A stretch of DNA of 64,000 nt from Lachnospiraceae bacterium (GCA_017399445.1 JAFQCM010000089.1:62001-126000); one strand, 5' to 3'. Shown: positions 26,898-36,960, counted from the first letter of the stretch. Numbers and translations are program-made. The notes: generated from the letters alone by a model not told the origin.

Positions 26898-28886
26898 GTG
26901 AATACAAGAAAGTTTGGAAAAGGTTATTGGAAAACTTTTTCAGAAGGAATTCAAAGAGAGTGGGTAATTACCAATGGAATTGGTGGTTATGCAGGAAGTT
27001 CTATAATTGGAGCACATACCAGAAAACATAATGGAATGCTGATTGCCAGCCTTCATGCACCGGTAGAGCGATATATGGTGCTGTCAAAAATTAATGAAGA
27101 AATTAAAATTGGTGAAAAAGTATATTCATTTGCTACAAATCAAAGACCAGGTGGAAATAATGAAGAAGGTCAGAAATACTTGCAGAGATTTTCTTATCAG
27201 TACCTACCGGAATTTACTTATTATGCAGAAGGAATCTTCCTTACAAAAACCATTAGTATGGAGTATGGGAAAAATACGGTCGCTATTGGTTATGATATGG
27301 TAGGTGGAAGTAAGGAAAGTACTTTAAAATTAGTTCCATTATTTAATTATCGTGACCATCACGAAAGAAGTGAACGGGCAGAATTAAAATTTGATATTTC
27401 AAATACAAAGGACAGTATTTCTTTGGTTCCTCATGCTAATAAAGATGTGAAAATCCGTATGTTCATAAGTGAAGGGCAGATTTCAGCAAGGGAAGAAATC
27501 TATGATGTGGATATGGAACTTCAGACAGAAATCAGTACCGGTATGACTTGTATTGAAAATAATTATACACCTTATGAAATTTTGGTTTCTTTAAAACCAG
27601 GTGAACATAAAAGAATTTCTGTGGTTTGTACCATTGAGAGAGATGAAGTGGAAAAAGATGCATTTAAAATTATAGAAGAGGAAAAGAAACGTTGTGTTGC
27701 TTTAGAAGAGCAGGCTGGTTTGAAAGATGATTTTGCAAATACTTTGGTACATGCAGCAGATCAGTTTATTGTAAAAAGAGAATCCACTGGTGGGAAAACC
27801 GTATTAGCAGGGCTTCCTTGGTTTACTGACTGGGGACGCGATACTATGCTGGCATTACAGGGATTGACTTTGGTCACAAAGCGTTTTGAAGATGCCAGAG
27901 AGATTTTAAAGACGTTTGCCAAATATGTAAAAAAAGGTCTGGTGCCAAATATGTTCCCGGATGAAGGACTAGAACCTCTATATAACACAGTAGACGGTTC
28001 CATGTGGTATTTCTATTCTGTCTGGAAGTATTTAGAGTATACCGGAACAGAAGAAGATTACAAATTTATTCAGGAAGAAATTTATCCAAAGTTGAAAGAA
28101 ATCATTCATTACTACAAAGAAGGAACAGATTTCTCTATTTATATGGATGAAGATTATCTGATTCATGCAGGAGACGGACTAGATCAAGTAACCTGGATGG
28201 ATGTAAGAGTTGGCGAATGGGTAGTAACTCCACGCCATGGAAAGCCGGTAGAAATCAGTGCCTTATGGTACAATGCTTTGAAAGTAATGGAAGTGTTAGC
28301 GGAACGTTTTGGCGACAGTGACAAGACGGCTTATGGCGAACTGGCAGAAAAAGTGAAAGTTTCTTTTGTGGAAAAGTTCTGGAATGAAGAAAAGAAATGT
28401 TTATATGATGTGGTAGAGGAAGATGGAAAGGATGGAAAAATCCGTTCTAATCAGATTTGGGCAGTTTCCTTGCCATTTACTATGTTGCCGGAAGATAAGG
28501 CTAAGAGTGTGGTAGATACAGTGGTTTCTCATTTGTATGCATCTTATGGACTTCGTTCACTGTCACCGGAAGATCCGGAATACAAGGGAATTTATGTAGG
28601 AAAGCTCCATGACAGAGATGCGGCTTACCATCAGGGAACTTCCTGGGCATTCCCATTAGGCGGCTTAATTACTGCCTATTTAAAAGTGTATGGGGATAGA
28701 AAAGAAGGAAAAGAGTATGCAAGAAAACTGGTGGATCCATTAGAAGACCATTTGATGGATGGATGTATTGGCTCTATTGCGGAAATATTTGATGGAAATG
28801 AGCCGAATATCTCCAGAGGATGCTATGCCCAGGCTTGGAGTGTGGGTGAGATTTTGAGAGCGTATGTGGAAGGGGAACTGTATTAA
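26898..28886 (+). CDS. glycogen debranching enzyme (amylo-alpha-1,6-glucosidase type)
   Basis: Cytoplasmic enzyme of 662 residues that removes alpha-1,6 branches from glycogen or malto-oligosaccharides. The N-terminal beta domain begins with WVITNGIGGYAGSSIIGAHT, the usual start of the bacterial GDE N domain. The C-terminal (alpha/alpha)6 domain shows LAGLPWFTDWGRDTMLALQG, HAGDGLDQVTWMD and HDRDAAYHQGTSWAFPLGG, which contain the acidic catalytic residues of the family. The ribosome site is GGAGGAG. It stands between the Fe-S pair and the T-box; two more starch enzymes lie later in the window. Confidence 0.9.
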   Translation: MNTRKFGKGYWKTFSEGIQREWVITNGIGGYAGSSIIGAHTRKHNGMLIASLHAPVERYMVLSKINEEIKIGEKVYSFATNQRPGGNNEEGQKYLQRFSYQYLPEFTYYAEGIFLTKTISMEYGKNTVAIGYDMVGGSKESTLKLVPLFNYRDHHERSERAELKFDISNTKDSISLVPHANKDVKIRMFISEGQISAREEIYDVDMELQTEISTGMTCIENNYTPYEILVSLKPGEHKRISVVCTIERDEVEKDAFKIIEEEKKRCVALEEQAGLKDDFANTLVHAADQFIVKRESTGGKTVLAGLPWFTDWGRDTMLALQGLTLVTKRFEDAREILKTFAKYVKKGLVPNMFPDEGLEPLYNTVDGSMWYFYSVWKYLEYTGTEEDYKFIQEEIYPKLKEIIHYYKEGTDFSIYMDEDYLIHAGDGLDQVTWMDVRVGEWVVTPRHGKPVEISALWYNALKVMEVLAERFGDSDKTAYGELAEKVKVSFVEKFWNEEKKCLYDVVEEDGKDGKIRSNQIWAVSLPFTMLPEDKAKSVVDTVVSHLYASYGLRSLSPEDPEYKGIYVGKLHDRDAAYHQGTSWAFPLGGLITAYLKVYGDRKEGKEYARKLVDPLEDHLMDGCIGSIAEIFDGNEPNISRGCYAQAWSVGEILRAYVEGELY

Positions 28887-28905
28887 ACTTAAAGCAAAAA
28901 AGCTA

Positions 28906-28934
28906 TTGACAAAATTCCAAATTCCAACTAATAT
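28906..28934 (+). promoter_or_regulatory. predicted promoter of the T-box/valS unit
   Basis: TTGACA (28906-28911), 17-base spacer, TAATAT (28929-28934). It lies just upstream of the T-box leader, 20 bases after the debranching-enzyme stop. Confidence 0.6.
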
Positions 28935-28940
28935 AAAATT

Positions 28941-29264
28941 TAGTATAAACATAGCTAATGTGTAAGACTTAACTATAGTAGATTTATAGGAAAAAAGATA
29001 GTGAGAAAGAGGAGTACACAGCTTCCCTTATCAGAGAGAAATACCCAAGGCTGAAAGGTATTTTTAAGTAAGAACTGTGGAAGGTAGCTTTTGAATCGGA
29101 GTGCTGAAAATAGCAGTAAGCATTCACGCCTAATCCCCGTTATAGGATTACAGTTTTAACGTAACAGTTCAACTGACTAAGATAATGAGTAATCATTAAT
29201 TAAAGGTGGTACCGCGAGAAATTCGCCCTTTTTGTACAAAGTATTGTACGAAAAGGGCTTTTTT
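28941..29264 (+). promoter_or_regulatory. T-box riboswitch leader for valS (predicted GUA specifier)
   Basis: The leader senses uncharged tRNA-Val. The T-box sequence AAAGGTGGTACCGCG is at 29202-29216. Its UGGU should pair with an ACCA tRNA end. An AGAGAG-type Stem I distal motif is near 29034. The likely specifier codon is GTA at 29084-29086, in the context AAG-GTA-GCTTTTGA, read by comparison with the usual T-box Stem I pattern. The terminator is a 14-bp stem (29225-29238 with 29245-29258) followed by six T. The antiterminator and terminator share the region after the T-box. Val identity agrees with the downstream gene. The 5' boundary is approximate. Confidence 0.92.
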
Positions 29265-29352
29265 ATTCTAAAGATATTTTATAGCATTGTGGATGAGAAA
29301 ACATTTTTCAGGCACTTCCTTAATTTTGACAATAAAAGAAAGGAAAAAATCA

Positions 29353-31998
29353 ATGAGCAAAGAATTAAACAAAACTTATGACCCAAAAGACATAGAAGAA
29401 AGACTTTACACAAAATGGTTAGATAAAAAATACTTCCATGCAGAAGTAGATAAAAGCAAAAAGCCATTTACCATTATTATGCCACCTCCAAACATTACCG
29501 GACAGCTTCACATGGGACATGCATTAGACAACACCATGCAGGATATTTTAATCCGTTACAAAAGAATGCAGGGATATAATGCATTGTGGCAGCCGGGAAC
29601 AGACCATGCAAGTATTGCTACTGAAGTAAAGGTAATTAATGCATTAAAAGAGCAAGGAATATCCAAAGAGGATCTAGGAAGAGAAGGATTCTTAGAAAAA
29701 GCATGGGAATGGAGAGAAGAATACGGCGGACGTATTATTAAGCAGTTAAAGAAACTTGGTTCTTCAGCAGACTGGGATAGAGAGCGTTTTACTATGGACG
29801 AAGGATGTTCCAAAGCAGTAGAAGAAGTATTCATTAAATTATATGAAAAAGACTTGATTTATAAAGGTTCCAGAATCGTTAACTGGTGTCCAGTTTGCCA
29901 GACTTCTATTTCAGATGCAGAAGTAGTTCATGAAGAACAGGACGGAAATTTCTGGCATATTAATTATCCGGTAAAAGACAGTGATGAAGTAGTAGAAATC
30001 GCAACTACAAGACCAGAAACTTTATTAGGTGATACTGCGGTAGCGGTAAATCCAGAAGATGAAAGATACCAGCATCTTATTGGAAAAACTTTAGTTTTAC
30101 CATTAGTAGGCAGAGAAATTCCGGTAGTAGCAGATGCTTATGTAGATAAAGAATTCGGTACCGGATGTGTAAAAATCACACCTGCTCATGACCCTAATGA
30201 CTTTGAAGTTGGAAAACGTCACAACTTAGAAGAAATTAATGTGATGAATGATGATGCTACCATCAATAAAAATGGTGGAAAGTATGCAGGTATGGATAGA
30301 TACGAAGCAAGAAAAGCAATCGTAGCAGATTTAGAAGAATTAGGACTTTTAGTAAAAGTAGAGCCTCATACTCACAATGTTGGTACTCATGACCGTTGTA
30401 AAGCAACGGTAGAACCAATGGTAAAACAGCAGTGGTTTGTAAAGATGGAAGAAATGATTAAACCTGCAGTAGAAGCAGTAAAGAGCGGAGAAATCAAATT
30501 AATTCCATCTAGCATGGACAGAACCTATTTTAACTGGACGGATAACATTCGTGACTGGTGTATCTCCAGACAGTTATGGTGGGGACATAGAATCCCGGCA
30601 TACTATTGTGAAGATTGTGATGAAGTAGTAGTAGCCTCTAAGGCGCCTGAAAAATGTCCGAAATGTGGATGTACTCATATGGAACAGGATCCGGATACTT
30701 TAGATACATGGTTCTCTTCTGCACTGTGGCCATTCTCTACTTTAGGCTGGCCGGAAAAAACAGAAGATTTAGAATACTTCTATCCAACTGATGTATTAGT
30801 AACCGGATATGATATTATTTTCTTCTGGGTAATCCGTATGATTTTCTCAGGATATGAACAAATGGGCAAAGCGCCATTCCATACAGTATTGTTCCATGGT
30901 CTGGTAAGAGATTCTCAAGGAAGAAAAATGAGTAAATCTTTAGGAAATGGTATTGACCCATTAGAAGTAATTGATAAATATGGTGCAGATGCTTTAAGAC
31001 TTACTTTAATTACCGGAAATGCACCTGGAAATGATATGCGTTTCTACTATGAAAGAGTAGAAGCAAGCCGTAACTTTGCAAACAAGGTATGGAACGCTGC
31101 CAGATTCATTATGATGAATATGGAAGGAAAGACTATTACAAAACCTGCAGAAAATGAATTAATGGATGCAGATAAATGGATTTTGTCAAAAATCAATACT
31201 GTGGCCAAAGATATGACATATAACTTAGACCATTATGAACTGGGAATTGCAGTACAGAAAGTATATGACTTTATCTGGGATGAATTCTGTGACTGGTACA
31301 TTGAAATGGTAAAACCAAGATTATATAATACAGAAGATACGGTTTCTCAGAACGCAGCTCTTTGGACGTTAAAAACAGTATTAATCGATGGATTAAAATT
31401 ATTACATCCATATATGCCATTTGTAACAGAAGAAATTTTCTGTACACTTCAAGAGGAAGAAGAATCCATTATGGTTTCTACATGGCCGGAATATAAAGAA
31501 GAATGGAACTTTAAAGAAGCAGAAGAAGCAGTAGAAACCATCAAAGAAGCAGTTCGTGGTATTCGTAATGTGCGTACAGAAATGAACGTACCACCTTCAA
31601 AGAAAGCAAAAGTTTATGTAGTATCACAGAACGAAAAAGTAACCGGCATTTTTGAACACAGTAAAGTATTCTTCCAGACTTTAGCATATGCTTCTGAAGT
31701 AGTAACAAAGAATACAAAAGAAGGAATCGGTGAAGATGCAGTATCTACTGTAATTCCGGAAGCAGTTATTTATATGCCATTTGCAGAATTGGTAGACATT
31801 GAAAAAGAAATTGAACGTCTGGAAAAAGAAGAAGAACGTTTAAACAAAGAGCTTGCCAGAGTAAACGGAATGTTAAACAATGAAAAGTTTGTAAGCAAGG
31901 CACCGGAAGCAAAGATTCAGGAAGAAAAAGATAAACTGGTAAAATATACACAGATGATGGAACAGGTAAAAGAAAGACTTGCAAACTTGAAAAAATAA
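29353..31998 (+). CDS. valS: valyl-tRNA synthetase
   Basis: Class I synthetase charging tRNA-Val, 881 residues from the start at 29353 ([10 protein letters not shown]), which has AGAAAGGAA upstream; upstream in-frame ATGs fall in the leader. HIGH motif as HMGH in [16 protein letters not shown], the editing domain with [15 protein letters not shown], the zinc-like CEDC...CPKCGC cluster, KMSKS ([11 protein letters not shown]) and the C-terminal coiled coil typical of ValRS (last 70 residues, Glu/Lys-rich) are all present. Controlled by the T-box upstream and ended by a hairpin. Confidence 0.98.
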   Translation: MSKELNKTYDPKDIEERLYTKWLDKKYFHAEVDKSKKPFTIIMPPPNITGQLHMGHALDNTMQDILIRYKRMQGYNALWQPGTDHASIATEVKVINALKEQGISKEDLGREGFLEKAWEWREEYGGRIIKQLKKLGSSADWDRERFTMDEGCSKAVEEVFIKLYEKDLIYKGSRIVNWCPVCQTSISDAEVVHEEQDGNFWHINYPVKDSDEVVEIATTRPETLLGDTAVAVNPEDERYQHLIGKTLVLPLVGREIPVVADAYVDKEFGTGCVKITPAHDPNDFEVGKRHNLEEINVMNDDATINKNGGKYAGMDRYEARKAIVADLEELGLLVKVEPHTHNVGTHDRCKATVEPMVKQQWFVKMEEMIKPAVEAVKSGEIKLIPSSMDRTYFNWTDNIRDWCISRQLWWGHRIPAYYCEDCDEVVVASKAPEKCPKCGCTHMEQDPDTLDTWFSSALWPFSTLGWPEKTEDLEYFYPTDVLVTGYDIIFFWVIRMIFSGYEQMGKAPFHTVLFHGLVRDSQGRKMSKSLGNGIDPLEVIDKYGADALRLTLITGNAPGNDMRFYYERVEASRNFANKVWNAARFIMMNMEGKTITKPAENELMDADKWILSKINTVAKDMTYNLDHYELGIAVQKVYDFIWDEFCDWYIEMVKPRLYNTEDTVSQNAALWTLKTVLIDGLKLLHPYMPFVTEEIFCTLQEEEESIMVSTWPEYKEEWNFKEAEEAVETIKEAVRGIRNVRTEMNVPPSKKAKVYVVSQNEKVTGIFEHSKVFFQTLAYASEVVTKNTKEGIGEDAVSTVIPEAVIYMPFAELVDIEKEIERLEKEEERLNKELARVNGMLNNEKFVSKAPEAKIQEEKDKLVKYTQMMEQVKERLANLKK

Positions 31999-32002
31999 GT
32001 GG

Positions 32003-32040
32003 AAAAGGCGCCCAAAATGAAAAGGGCGCTTTTCTTTTCA
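32003..32040 (+). terminator. Rho-independent terminator after valS
   Basis: AAAAGGCGCCC at 32003-32013 pairs with GGGCGCTTTT at 32024-32033 (one bulged G), followed by a T-rich run. Confidence 0.75.
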
Positions 32041-32061
32041 GTATTCGACAACAAGTTTCGC

Positions 32062-32089
32062 TTGCATATTTTTTATGGAAGATTATAAT
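32062..32089 (+). promoter_or_regulatory. predicted promoter of the folC operon
   Basis: TTGCAT (32062-32067), 16-base spacer, TATAAT (32084-32089), 31 bases before the folC start. Confidence 0.6.
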
Positions 32090-32120
32090 AGTAAATCGGA
32101 GAATAAGTGGGAGGCAGATT

Positions 32121-33422
32121 ATGACATACCAAGAAGCAGTAAATTATATATTAGAAGTACCGAAGTTTACCAAGAAAAATGGATTGGATAATACAAGACA
32201 ATTAATAAAAATTCTTGGAAATCCTGAAAAAAATATGAAAATAATTCATGTGGCAGGCACCAATGGAAAAGGTTCGGTGTGCTCCTTTACTGCTTCCATG
32301 TTAACAGAGGCTGGTTATAAGACAGGTTTATTTACTTCCCCTCATTTAGTGAAAATCAATGAAAGATTTAAAATTGATGGACAGGATATTTCGGATCAAG
32401 AGTTTACAGAGGTTTTTGAAGAAGTAAAAAAAGCAATAGAAACCCTATTGGAACAGGGCTATTCCCATCCAACATTTTTTGAATTATTATTTGCGTTGGC
32501 TTTGATGTATTTTCAAAAGCATAATGTGGAATATGTGGTATTGGAAACCGGACTGGGTGGACGGCTGGATTCTACCAATGTAATAGAAAAACCTGTAATC
32601 ACTGCCATTACTTCGATTAGCCTTGACCACACACAGTATCTGGGCAATTCTATAGAAGAAATCGCAGCAGAAAAAGCTGGAATTATAAAGAAAAATGTTC
32701 CTGTAGTAATAGGAATCAATAAAGAAAGTGTTGTTCAGGAAATTGAGCAGGTGGCCAGGGAAAGGTCAGCAGAAATTCTTAAGATTCATAAAAGAGATTA
32801 TAAAATTTGTGAAAAAACAAACAAACATATTGATTTTTCCTTGAATGTTAAGTATTATGGTAACGTTAGAGTTTTCCTGCCCTATTCAGCTTTTTATCAG
32901 GTAGAGAATGCAATAGTGGCAATTCGAATTGTAGAACAACTTTTAGAGAAAGATAGATTTATTCCTGAGATAATAAATCAGGGATTTCAGAAACGACTGT
33001 GGCAGGGACGTATGGAACAGGTCATGGAAGATATATATTTAGATGGTGCCCATAATGAGGACGGAATCAGGGCGTTTATAGAAACAGCAGCAGATATTGC
33101 AAAGGACAGAGAGTGTGTATTACTGTTTGGTGCGGTAAAAGAAAAGGATTATCAGGAGATGATTCGGGAAATTGTGGAGAAAGTAAGGGTTTCAGAAATT
33201 GTGGTAACAGAACTAAATACAGAACGTACCATGAAATCAGAACAGTTGAAAGAAACTTTTGAACAATATACAGAAGCACAAGTAGTTAATTGTAATAATA
33301 CAGAAATTGCATGGACAAAAGCTTTGGAATTTAAGGGAAAAGAAAAAGTATTGTTCTGTGCAGGTTCTTTGTATCTGGTTGGAGAATTAAAGGGAATTAT
33401 AGGAGTGGTTAAGAATGATTAA
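32121..33422 (+). CDS. folC: folylpolyglutamate/dihydrofolate synthase
   Basis: ATP-dependent ligase of folate metabolism that adds glutamate to folates (and may join dihydropteroate to glutamate). 433 residues with the Mur-ligase-like P-loop HVAGTNGKGSVCSF, the TSPHLVKINER loop, ETGLGGRLDSTN, SLDHTQYLGNSIEEIAAEKA and the C-terminal DGAHNEDG motif. The ribosome site is GGGAGG. It overlaps the small downstream frame by eight bases. Whether it is mono- or bifunctional cannot be judged. Confidence 0.95.
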   Translation: MTYQEAVNYILEVPKFTKKNGLDNTRQLIKILGNPEKNMKIIHVAGTNGKGSVCSFTASMLTEAGYKTGLFTSPHLVKINERFKIDGQDISDQEFTEVFEEVKKAIETLLEQGYSHPTFFELLFALALMYFQKHNVEYVVLETGLGGRLDSTNVIEKPVITAITSISLDHTQYLGNSIEEIAAEKAGIIKKNVPVVIGINKESVVQEIEQVARERSAEILKIHKRDYKICEKTNKHIDFSLNVKYYGNVRVFLPYSAFYQVENAIVAIRIVEQLLEKDRFIPEIINQGFQKRLWQGRMEQVMEDIYLDGAHNEDGIRAFIETAADIAKDRECVLLFGAVKEKDYQEMIREIVEKVRVSEIVVTELNTERTMKSEQLKETFEQYTEAQVVNCNNTEIAWTKALEFKGKEKVLFCAGSLYLVGELKGIIGVVKND

Positions 33423-33561
33423 TTTTGAAGAAGAATTAAAGAAATTTCATCCAAGTCTGGAAGTAGAGGAAGCAGAAGAAGCTATTTATAATCATGATAT
33501 GACAGATATGATGGATATTTTAAGAGAAGTCATGAAAGAATCTAAGGATAGAGTACAGTAA
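33415..33561 (+). CDS. 48-aa acidic hypothetical protein
   Basis: ATG at 33415 overlaps the folC stop by eight bases, with AGGAGTGG upstream. It encodes MINFEEELKKFHPSLEVEEA and a further 28 residues, helical and rich in Glu, Asp and Met, ending RVQ. There is no membrane segment or motif. The coupled start, good ribosome site and coherent charged-helix composition argue for a real gene. Function unknown. Confidence 0.6.
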   Translation: MINFEEELKKFHPSLEVEEAEEAIYNHDMTDMMDILREVMKESKDRVQ

Positions 33562-33610
33562 GAAGCTGAAATGAGGTGGTCTGTAGGAAACAGGCGGAAT
33601 GGAGTAAAAA

Positions 33611-34999
33611 ATGAAATGTTGGAATTGTGGCGCTGATTTAACGGCGCATGATTTTTGTACCTCATGTGGTGCGGAAGTGAAAATATATAAGACAGTGATT
33701 TGTCTCTCCAACCGGTATTATAATGAAGGATTGGAAAAAGCGAAAGTACGAGATTTGTCGGGAGCAGTTACCTGCTTAAAACAAAGTTTAAAATATAACA
33801 AAAAGAATATACAGGCAAGAAATCTTTTGGGACTTGTTTATTACGAAATGGGAGAAATTGTAGCAGCATTAAGTGAATGGGTTATCAGCAAAAATATGCA
33901 AAGTAAGAAAAATATTGTAGATGACTATATTAAAGCTGTTCAGTCAAATCCCGCAAAGTTAGAAGAAATTAACCAAAGTATCAAAAAGTATAATCTGGCT
34001 TTAGTTTATTGTAAACAGGAAAGTATTGACCTTGCAATTATACAGTTAAAAAAAGTTTTATTAGTGAATCCTAAGTTGATTAAGGCAAGACAGTTATTGG
34101 CATTAATTTATCTTAAAAATGAAGAATATAGTCTTGCTGCTAAGGAGCTAAAAAAGGCAGAGGAAATAGATTCTAATAATACCATGACACTTCGGTATTT
34201 AAGAGAACTTGAATTAGTTCGTGGTAAAAAGGTCAATGTAGTCAGTGAAAAGAAAGAAAATAAAGTAACTTATAAAGTTGGAAATGACACAGTAATCCAG
34301 CCCAAGGAATATAAAGAAAGTACTGGAATGAGTACAGTAATCAATATTATTATTGGTCTTGTTTTGGGAGCTGCTCTCGTAGGTTATATAGTATTACCTA
34401 CAAAGGTGCAAATGGCAAAAAATGATGCAGACAAAGAAATAAAACAGTATAGTGAGCAGGTTGCGGTAAAAAATGCGGCAATTGAAGATTTAGAAGCTAG
34501 TATTGAAGGACTGAAAGTAAAAAATAAGGATATACAGAGTAAATTGGATGAATATGAAGGTGATGGAGGTGCTCTGAATGCATATGATGCATTATTAACA
34601 GCATCTAATTTATATATGGACGGAAAGTCTACAGAAGCAGCAGATGCAATTTCAAGTATTGATCCGGAAATTGTAAATAGTGCCAAAGATGGCTTCAAAA
34701 CAATGTATGAGAAGTTAAATGGTGAGGTTATGTCAAAGGCTGCCAATGAGTTTTATGATATAGGATACTCTGCATATGCTAATGGCAGATATGAAGATGC
34801 AGTTACAAATTTACAAAAAGCGTATGCTATGGATGCAACCGCTTCCAATGCATTGTATTATACAGGGCGCTCTTATCAGAAAATGGGAGATAATGAAAAT
34901 GCAGCCAAGGTATTTAATGAGGTAATGGAAAAATTCCCGGGAACCAAAGAAGCTGCTAATGCCAAAACAAATCTCGAAAGTGTTACTGCTTCACAGTAG
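33611..34999 (+). CDS. membrane protein with N-terminal zinc ribbon and TPR repeats
   Basis: 462 residues. It begins MKCWNCGADLTAHDFCTSCG, a four-Cys zinc ribbon. Two to four TPR-like repeats follow in the cytoplasmic half (about 40-215; e.g. KARQLLALIYLKNEEYSLAA). Next are a single membrane helix (about 243-262), an extracytoplasmic coiled coil (about 270-315) and another pair of TPRs (ARGRYEDAV-like ANGRYEDAVTNLQKAYAMDA, then YYTGRSYQKMGDNENAAKVF). TPRs on both sides of the membrane suggest a scaffold linking inside and outside. It sits just upstream of the spoIIA operon but behind its own terminator; no function is known. Confidence 0.75.
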   Translation: MKCWNCGADLTAHDFCTSCGAEVKIYKTVICLSNRYYNEGLEKAKVRDLSGAVTCLKQSLKYNKKNIQARNLLGLVYYEMGEIVAALSEWVISKNMQSKKNIVDDYIKAVQSNPAKLEEINQSIKKYNLALVYCKQESIDLAIIQLKKVLLVNPKLIKARQLLALIYLKNEEYSLAAKELKKAEEIDSNNTMTLRYLRELELVRGKKVNVVSEKKENKVTYKVGNDTVIQPKEYKESTGMSTVINIIIGLVLGAALVGYIVLPTKVQMAKNDADKEIKQYSEQVAVKNAAIEDLEASIEGLKVKNKDIQSKLDEYEGDGGALNAYDALLTASNLYMDGKSTEAADAISSIDPEIVNSAKDGFKTMYEKLNGEVMSKAANEFYDIGYSAYANGRYEDAVTNLQKAYAMDATASNALYYTGRSYQKMGDNENAAKVFNEVMEKFPGTKEAANAKTNLESVTASQ

Positions 35000-35037
35000 T
35001 CAAATACACAAAAGAAAAAGAATAAAAAGTACGAAGG

Positions 35038-35067
35038 AAAAAGCGATGGTTGATACCATCGCTTTTT
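35038..35067 (+). terminator. Rho-independent terminator before spoIIA
   Basis: A perfect 12-bp stem, AAAAAGCGATGG (35038-35049) with CCATCGCTTTTT (35056-35067), and a 6-base loop. It separates the TPR gene from the sporulation operon. Confidence 0.85.
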
Positions 35068-35112
35068 ACGTGAAAAAATAAGTCGAAAAATGGAAAAAGG
35101 AGGAAGTAAAAT

Positions 35113-35430
35113 ATGGAAAGTATTTTTCAGTTAGAAGGGGAAATGTTAAGGATTCTGGTTCCTAAAGATTTAGACCATCACAATTGTATTGCCATTCGGG
35201 AAACTGCAGACAGTCTTATTTTGAAGGAGAATATAAAGGAGATTTTGTTTGATTTTAAAAATACAGAATTTATGGACAGCTCTGGCATTGGAGTGATTAT
35301 TGGCAGGTACAAAAATATAAAATGTCTTGGTGGACAAGTCAGTGCAATTAATATTAATGAAAGAATCAAAAAGATACTGGTATTATCCGGATTATATAAG
35401 ATGATTATTATTTATGAGCAGGAGGCGTAA
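35113..35430 (+). CDS. spoIIAA: anti-anti-sigma factor SpoIIAA
   Basis: STAS-domain protein of 105 residues that releases sigma-F by binding SpoIIAB in its dephosphorylated state. The phosphorylation site is Ser56 in [17 protein letters not shown], which matches the SpoIIAA signature. AAGGAGGAAG gives a strong ribosome site. First gene of the three-gene spoIIA operon; in the family the operon is transcribed by sigma-H at sporulation onset, but I could not find a convincing sigma-H promoter in the 45 bases between terminator and start. Confidence 0.96.
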   Translation: MESIFQLEGEMLRILVPKDLDHHNCIAIRETADSLILKENIKEILFDFKNTEFMDSSGIGVIIGRYKNIKCLGGQVSAININERIKKILVLSGLYKMIIIYEQEA

Positions 35431-35432
35431 GT

Positions 35433-35855
35433 ATGAGAGAAAATAATATGAAACTAGAATTTGATAGTCGTTCTGAAAATGAGGGGTTTGCAAGGATTGC
35501 AGTGGCAGCATTTGTGACTCCCTTGAATCCTACTTTAGAGGAAATTGAAGATATTAAAACTGCAGTTTCAGAAGCTGTTACCAATTCCATTATTCATGGA
35601 TATGGTGAAAGAATAGAAAAAATCACACTGACTGCTTCCATAAAAGAAAATCAGCTTTTTGTAGAAATCCAGGATTTTGGATGTGGAATTGAAAATATAG
35701 AAAAGGCAATGGAGCCTATGTACACTACCAGACCGGACTTGGAACGTTCTGGGATGGGATTTGCCTTTATGGAAGCTTTTATGGATGACATACATATTGA
35801 AAGTGAAGTTAATAAGGGAACTACAATTTATATGAATAAGAAAATTATGGGATAA
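35433..35855 (+). CDS. spoIIAB: anti-sigma-F factor and SpoIIAA kinase SpoIIAB
   Basis: GHKL-type ATPase of 140 residues that binds and inhibits sigma-F and phosphorylates SpoIIAA. The N box ([12 protein letters not shown]), the G1-like [12 protein letters not shown] and the lid/G2 region ([19 protein letters not shown]) are clear. It lies two bases after spoIIAA with AGGAGG upstream; sigF follows nine bases later. Confidence 0.96.
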   Translation: MRENNMKLEFDSRSENEGFARIAVAAFVTPLNPTLEEIEDIKTAVSEAVTNSIIHGYGERIEKITLTASIKENQLFVEIQDFGCGIENIEKAMEPMYTTRPDLERSGMGFAFMEAFMDDIHIESEVNKGTTIYMNKKIMG

Positions 35856-35864
35856 GAGGGGAAA

Positions 35865-36587
35865 ATGGTGGAGAATACAATTGAATTAATTGATAAATCA
35901 CACCATGGGGATAAAGCCGCAAGAGATAAACTGGTAGAGGAAAATCTTGGCCTTGTATGGAGCATTGTCAGGCGTTTTGGAAACAGAGGATATGAGATGG
36001 AGGACTTGTTTCAAATTGGTTCTATTGGTTTAATGAAAGCAATTGATAAATTTGATATTGCTTTTGAGGTAAAATTTTCTACCTATGCAGTTCCTATGAT
36101 TATGGGAGAAATTAAACGTTTTTTAAGGGATGATGGAATGATTAAAATGAGTCGTTCTTTAAAAGAAAATGCTTATAAAATAAAAGTTGCTGAAGAAAAA
36201 ATAAGAAATAAGGAAGGCAGAGAGCCGGTTTTGGAAGAAGTAGAAGAAGCAACTGGATTAAGTAAAGAAGAAATTTTAATGGCAATGGAAGCAAATACAG
36301 AAATTGAGTCAATATACCGCTCGGTATATAAAAGTGATGGAAACGAAATTTGTTTGGTGGATAAGCTGACAGATAAACGAAATGAAAATGAAGATACACT
36401 GAATAAAATTGTATTACAGTCCTTGTTAAATGAATTGGAGGAAAAGGAAAGAAAATTGATTGTACTTCGTTATTTTGAGGATAAAACACAGACAGAAACC
36501 GCAAAAAGGCTGGGAATCAGCCAGGTACAGGTGAGTCGGTTAGAGAAAAGGATATTACATAAAATGAGAGGGAGGATGGTTGGATAG
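35865..36587 (+). CDS. sigF: forespore sigma factor SigF
   Basis: RNA polymerase sigma factor of 240 residues that starts the forespore programme. Region 2 (NLGLVWSIVRRFGNRGYEME, DLFQIGSIGLMKAIDKFD and FSTYAVPMIMGEIKRFLRDD), region 3 (ALKENAYKI-like SLKENAYKIKVAEEKI) and region 4 (RYFEDKTQTETAKRLGISQV) are all present. There is no region 1, as in the sporulation group. Its preceding SpoIIAA/SpoIIAB partners make the identity secure against SigG. Confidence 0.96.
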   Translation: MVENTIELIDKSHHGDKAARDKLVEENLGLVWSIVRRFGNRGYEMEDLFQIGSIGLMKAIDKFDIAFEVKFSTYAVPMIMGEIKRFLRDDGMIKMSRSLKENAYKIKVAEEKIRNKEGREPVLEEVEEATGLSKEEILMAMEANTEIESIYRSVYKSDGNEICLVDKLTDKRNENEDTLNKIVLQSLLNELEEKERKLIVLRYFEDKTQTETAKRLGISQVQVSRLEKRILHKMRGRMVG

Positions 36588-36599
36588 AAAATAAAAATC

Positions 36600-36628
36600 T
36601 TGAAACTCTTTTTGTAGTAAGATATGAT
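36600..36628 (+). promoter_or_regulatory. predicted promoter for the small hypothetical gene
   Basis: TTGAAA (36600-36605), 17-base spacer, TATGAT (36623-36628), just after sigF. Confidence 0.45.
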
Positions 36629-36672
36629 AGAGGAAAATCGCAAATGAAATACAGAAAGGATACCATTAAGTT

Positions 36673-36942
36673 ATGTTTAGAGTATGGGCGAAAATATGGA
36701 AGGAAAATAAATTAATAGAAGATACCGTAATAGAGGATGGAAGCGAAGATACCAGAACCCATAAAATTTTCCATGCGTTGGAGAAGGCGTGCTATGAGTT
36801 TGATTTAAGTGTGCCTATCTGGCTGGATTCTAATGTGGAAGAATTTAAGAGGGTGGCAAAAACCAGATTTAAGGCAGATAATTTTGTGGAAGGGATTTCC
36901 TTTGATTTTCTGGAATTTCAGATTATTGAGGAGGATTACTAA
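36673..36942 (+). CDS. 89-aa hypothetical protein
   Basis: Begins MFRVWAKIWKENKLIEDTVI and ends FLEFQIIEEDY. It is soluble, acidic, with alternating strands and helices (HKIFHALEKACYEFDLSVPI) and a central region rich in charged residues. It has its own predicted promoter and a very strong terminator. I have seen similar short proteins in Lachnospiraceae genomes but know no function. The coding frame is credible from composition and flanking signals. Confidence 0.75.
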   Translation: MFRVWAKIWKENKLIEDTVIEDGSEDTRTHKIFHALEKACYEFDLSVPIWLDSNVEEFKRVAKTRFKADNFVEGISFDFLEFQIIEEDY

Positions 36943-36960
36943 AAGAGTGAGTCCATGGAG

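Noticed and set aside
35033..35065. Sigma-H promoter for spoIIA (GAAGGAAAA as -35)
   Set aside because: The -35-like match lies over the terminator stem and no RNNGAAT-type -10 is found at 12-15 bases.
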